This document shows positions 31,353 through 34,134 of a stretch of 34,134 nucleotides of DNA, piece after piece. This DNA comes from an uncultured Anaerolineae bacterium. Its GTDB lineage: Bacteria; Chloroflexota; Anaerolineae; Anaerolineales; Villigracilaceae. Numbering within the stretch: position 1 is the stretch's first letter; the number at the start of each line of letters is the position of its first letter. The DNA lies in NCBI GenBank assembly GCA_903846015.1, contig CAIMZS010000058.1:1-34134 (forward strand), given 5' to 3'. A program made the position numbers and the translations under genes. The notes under the pieces were generated by a model. That model made no database searches, had not been told where the DNA came from, and worked only from the letters and a program-made list of their open reading frames with translations.

Positions 31353-34134
31353 ATGCCGAATGAATCACAGACGTTTAATATCAAGAACAATCACTGCGCC
31401 GATTTTGTTGGTCGTGACCAGAATAATATCAGCTACGGTTTCAGCGCGCAGGATGTGGAGGGCATCATTGAGCGGGTGCTGGCCTTTGCGCGCGCAGGCG
31501 CTGTCTTTCAGACTTTGCCAGACCAGCCGGAGATTCTGTTTGCCGAACAGGACGGGCAGAGACTGACTTTTCAACCTGGGGCAGCCCGTCAGTTGAGCGG
31601 GCAGGGGAGTGAACGCGCTTACCTGTTGGCCCTGGCTGTTGACCAGGAATACCAGCGCTGGGCCGTGCGTTTTGTGCCCCTGGCGGGCAAAATGGATATC
31701 CGCCAGGTGTTTGAAGGTGTGCCGATGGCTTTCAATGAACTGATCATCCCAAGCGGTGAGGGCGGTCAGGCCACGCAAAAACGGCTGGAGAGCATTGATG
31801 AGGCCATGCAGACGCACGGCGCGTTTGTGATATTGGGTGAACCGGGCGCGGGCAAGACCACCACCCAGCAGCGCATTGCCTACGATGCGGCGTGCGCCCT
31901 GCTCGAAAAACAACCCGGGCGCGTGCCGCTGTTTGTGCGCTTAAGCCAGCAGGGCGAGCGCGAGCCATACGCTTTTTTGCAGACCGAATGGGAGCGGCGC
32001 GCCGGGCAGCCCTTTGATCTGGCGCTCAAGCAGGGCCGCATCCTGATTTTAGCCGATGGGCTGAATGAAATTCCGCGCGAGAAGCGCAATGAGCGCCTGA
32101 AAGCCTGGATGCTTTTTGAACAGGATTATCGCGGCGCGAACCAGTTGATTTTCAGCGGGCGCGAGAAGGATTATGACAACCAGCTCAATCTGCCGCGTGT
32201 GATCGTTCAACCCCTGGATGATGCCCGGATTGACGATTTCTTGAAGCGCCATAACACAACCGATCTGCGTGAACTATTGGATGCGCCGCCGCACCGTTTG
32301 CGTGAGATGGCTTCCAACCCGCTGCACCTGTTTGTGCTGACAATGGTGTATCTGCAGGGCGGAAGGAACCTGCAAACGCTGGCAAACAGCGGAAAGTTGT
32401 TTGAATCGTTTGCAGATACGTTGATGCGCAATGAACAGCGTTACCATCCCGATGACTTGAGCGTGGACTGTAAAGTGGGACTGTTGGCGCGCCTGGCTTA
32501 CCGTATGCAAACCCAGGGCAGCGGCACGACCTTTGAACAGGCTGCCGCGAAGGAGGCGCTGCCCGCAACGGTGGATGTGCTGGGCGAGGAACTGGCGCTT
32601 GTTCCGGCAGTTTTATTCCGTTTTGGGCGCGGGGCATCCATTCTTGACCCAGCCACCCTGCCGGATGTGCGCTTTTACCACCATCTGTTGCAGGAATATT
32701 TCGCGGCGCGCGAGCTGCTGCGGCGCTTCAATGGCGGCGAAAATCTGGAAGCCTTCTGGAAAAGCGCCCGCACCATCGCCGAAATGCCGCCCAGCACCGT
32801 GGGTGAATGGGATGCGCTGCCTGAGCCGCCTTCAACTGGTTGGGAAGTGACCACCATCCTGGCGTGCGGGTTGAGCCGCTCGCCTGAAAAGCTGATCGAG
32901 GCAGTGCGCCTGCACAACCCGGCCCTGGCCGGGCGCTGCCTGGATGAAGCCGGGATCGAGAAACCCGCGGCAGTGACCGCCAGAACCCGGGCCGACCTTC
33001 TGGCTGAGTTGTACAACCCGCTGAACCACCTGCGCGCGCGCTTGCAGGCCGGAAACGTATTGGGCCGGATTGGCGACCCGCGCTTTGAGAAACATGAAAT
33101 TGACGGCGCACAGGTCATCCTGCCGCAAGTGTTGGCTGTGCCCGCCGGGGAATACCTGATTGGCAGCGGCCGCAATGAAAAAGATGCCTATGATAATGAG
33201 AAGCCGCAAACAGTGGTTAAATTACCGGCCTTTTCGATCGGCAAGTGGCCGGTCACCAATGCCGAATATGCCTGTTTTATGGCATCCGGCGGTTACAAGG
33301 ATGAGGTTTACTGGCAGGGTGACTTGGCCAGGCGTTGGCTGAAGGGTGAGGATGTGACCGGTGGGCAGTTCAGCGCCTGGTTTAATATGTGGAAGTATTT
33401 GAAGGGCAGTCCAAACTGGAAGGAAGAGTTTGAAAAAAGTGGCAATTACACACCTGAAAACATTAAAACCTATGATTATGTTGCCGGTTTGAGTGAAGAT
33501 GAACTGAAGAAAGTGTTATCCGAACAGCTTTCGAAAAAATCGCGCACCGAACCAAATAACTGGAATGACCCGCAGTACAACAACCCGTCCCAGCCGGTGG
33601 TCGGGATCACCTGGTTTGAAGCCAATGCCTATTGCGCCTGGCTTAGCGTGGTGACAGGCTCGCACTTTCGCCTGCCCAGCGAGGCTGAATGGGAAGCCGC
33701 CGCACGAGGAACAAACCAAAAGCCTGAATCAAAAAGTGACAATCATCCTTACCCGTGGGGCAACGAATGGAATCCTGAAAAGGCCAACACGCTTGAAGGC
33801 CGGGTGATGAAAACTTCGCCAGTGGGCGCCTACGCCTGCGCGGGCGGGGTTGGGCCGTTTGGAGTCGAAGACCAGTCCGGCAATGTCTGGAACTGGACAT
33901 CCAGCCTGTACTTGCCGTACCCGTATGAATCTGCTAAAAGTGAGCTGGCGGAAGCTGAAGGTGAACGCACACTTCGGGGCGGCTCGTGGGACAGCAATAG
34001 TTGGTACGCGCGCTGTGCTGACCGTATTAGGCGCATCCCTGACTCCTTCATTTTTTCGGTTTCCGGTGTGTGGTTTCCCTGGCGATTTCCGAATTCTGAG
34101 CTTCTGAATTCCGGTTTTCGCTGCGACCGGAGGA
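31353..34134 (+). CDS. NACHT NTPase fused to FGE-sulfatase/C-type-lectin-like domain (3' end cut by window)
   Basis: The frame is open from the ATG at 31353 (GGAGG four bases upstream) to the window end: 927 codons, no stop. Residues 1-25 hold the FNI ... DFVGRDQNNIS motif shared with the preceding protein. Residues 155-290 are a NACHT/STAND-type P-loop domain: Walker A GEPGAGKTT (162-170, Lys168), Walker B LILADGLNE (Asp235) and a FSGREKD sensor-like block. A helical region of about 290 residues follows, with the SNPLHLFVLTMVY and FYHHLLQEYFAAREL signatures common after NACHT. From about 588 an FGE-sulfatase domain runs to the end: VPAGEYLIGSG, FSIGKWPVTNAEYACFM, PVVGITWFEANAYCAWL, FRLPSEAEWEAAARG, GNVWNWTSS, LRGGSW, GFRC. 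Architecture fits a sensor-switch conflict protein; the target is unknown. Confidence 0.88.
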   Translation, partial: MPNESQTFNIKNNHCADFVGRDQNNISYGFSAQDVEGIIERVLAFARAGAVFQTLPDQPEILFAEQDGQRLTFQPGAARQLSGQGSERAYLLALAVDQEYQRWAVRFVPLAGKMDIRQVFEGVPMAFNELIIPSGEGGQATQKRLESIDEAMQTHGAFVILGEPGAGKTTTQQRIAYDAACALLEKQPGRVPLFVRLSQQGEREPYAFLQTEWERRAGQPFDLALKQGRILILADGLNEIPREKRNERLKAWMLFEQDYRGANQLIFSGREKDYDNQLNLPRVIVQPLDDARIDDFLKRHNTTDLRELLDAPPHRLREMASNPLHLFVLTMVYLQGGRNLQTLANSGKLFESFADTLMRNEQRYHPDDLSVDCKVGLLARLAYRMQTQGSGTTFEQAAAKEALPATVDVLGEELALVPAVLFRFGRGASILDPATLPDVRFYHHLLQEYFAARELLRRFNGGENLEAFWKSARTIAEMPPSTVGEWDALPEPPSTGWEVTTILACGLSRSPEKLIEAVRLHNPALAGRCLDEAGIEKPAAVTARTRADLLAELYNPLNHLRARLQAGNVLGRIGDPRFEKHEIDGAQVILPQVLAVPAGEYLIGSGRNEKDAYDNEKPQTVVKLPAFSIGKWPVTNAEYACFMASGGYKDEVYWQGDLARRWLKGEDVTGGQFSAWFNMWKYLKGSPNWKEEFEKSGNYTPENIKTYDYVAGLSEDELKKVLSEQLSKKSRTEPNNWNDPQYNNPSQPVVGITWFEANAYCAWLSVVTGSHFRLPSEAEWEAAARGTNQKPESKSDNHPYPWGNEWNPEKANTLEGRVMKTSPVGAYACAGGVGPFGVEDQSGNVWNWTSSLYLPYPYESAKSELAEAEGERTLRGGSWDSNSWYARCADRIRRIPDSFIFSVSGVWFPWRFPNSELLNSGFRCDRR
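33975..34134 (+). other. Candidate variable region of a diversity-generating retroelement target
   Basis: The last 53 codons cover the classic position of a variable region in C-type-lectin-fold targets: RGGSW (875-879), a scattered hypervariable-looking stretch DSNSWY, ARCADR, then IRRIPDSFIFSVS, and the closing GFRC (921-924). Of 17 codons at the expected variable sites, 14 end in C or T, as they would if derived from AAC/AAT in a template. An inverted repeat GAATTC (34091-34096) / GAATTC (34106-34111) lies near the end. Many of these residues use C/T-ending codons anyway, so this is suggestive only. Neither a reverse transcriptase nor a template repeat is within the window. Confidence 0.4.

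Noticed and set aside
31360..33209. Several medium-length open frames on both strands across 31.3-33.2 kb
   Set aside because: They are shadows of the long NACHT-FGE frame, which stays open to the end of the window and carries all the motifs.

Overview
The window looks like a piece of a chromosome from the Chloroflexota, most likely class Anaerolineae. This is inferred from gene content and style, not from a marker gene: a secreted lamin-tail protein with long Thr/Pro 'TPT' linkers, a multi-repeat DUF5671-type membrane protein, SpoVS in a free-living bacterium, a stand-alone PEP/pyruvate-binding protein, and a NACHT-FGE conflict protein. No rRNA, tRNA or CRISPR array was seen.

Region 1 (1-3100) is accessory DNA. 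It begins with a gene-free stretch holding two diverged copies of a double-hairpin element between short inverted repeats. An AbiE toxin-antitoxin pair in unusual toxin-first order follows, closed by a long perfect terminator palindrome. After it lie remnants of broken genes: a minus-strand tail, a frameshifted piece resembling a metallo-beta-lactamase-fold C-terminus, and a truncated MOSC protein.

Region 2 (3040-12310) is one plus-strand operon: a LacI-family regulator with two matching operator-like palindromes upstream, a putative glutamine amidotransferase-like protein that appears to start at AUA, a family-5 substrate-binding lipoprotein, two Dpp/Opp-type permeases, two ATPases and an M24 (Xaa-Pro type) peptidase. 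A long hairpin after the lipoprotein gene probably sets a higher lipoprotein level. The set reads as import of a peptide-like solute followed by cytoplasmic cleavage.

Region 3 (12480-19420, plus strand) has three small or large membrane proteins, dnaN (the replication clamp), a PEP/pyruvate-binding protein and a YqcC-like protein. Region 4 (19424-24313, minus strand) has a GT39-like membrane glycosyltransferase, a GAF histidine kinase, the lamin-tail protein and spoVS. Beside spoVS, at about 24440-24850, is a convincing replication-origin candidate: six DnaA boxes in opposed groups of three, an AT tract, a DnaA-trio-like triplet run beside overlapping DnaA boxes, and two copies of a GC-capped palindrome. 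dnaA itself is not in the window, and dnaN lies about 8 kb away.

Region 5 (24894-30551, minus strand) is metabolic: a nucleotidyltransferase overlapping a deoxynucleoside kinase, a CocE-type hydrolase, a small helical protein, dapB and an SRPBCC protein, with dispersed repeats in the gaps. Region 6 (30825-34134, plus strand) is a predicted defence or conflict module: a 142-residue protein with a C-terminal glycine-rich hydrophobic helix, then a large NACHT NTPase fused to a formylglycine-generating-enzyme-like (C-type lectin fold) domain. Both share an N-terminal FNI...DQNNI motif. The end of the FGE-like domain resembles a diversity-generating-retroelement variable region, but the window stops inside this gene, so no reverse transcriptase or template repeat can be seen.
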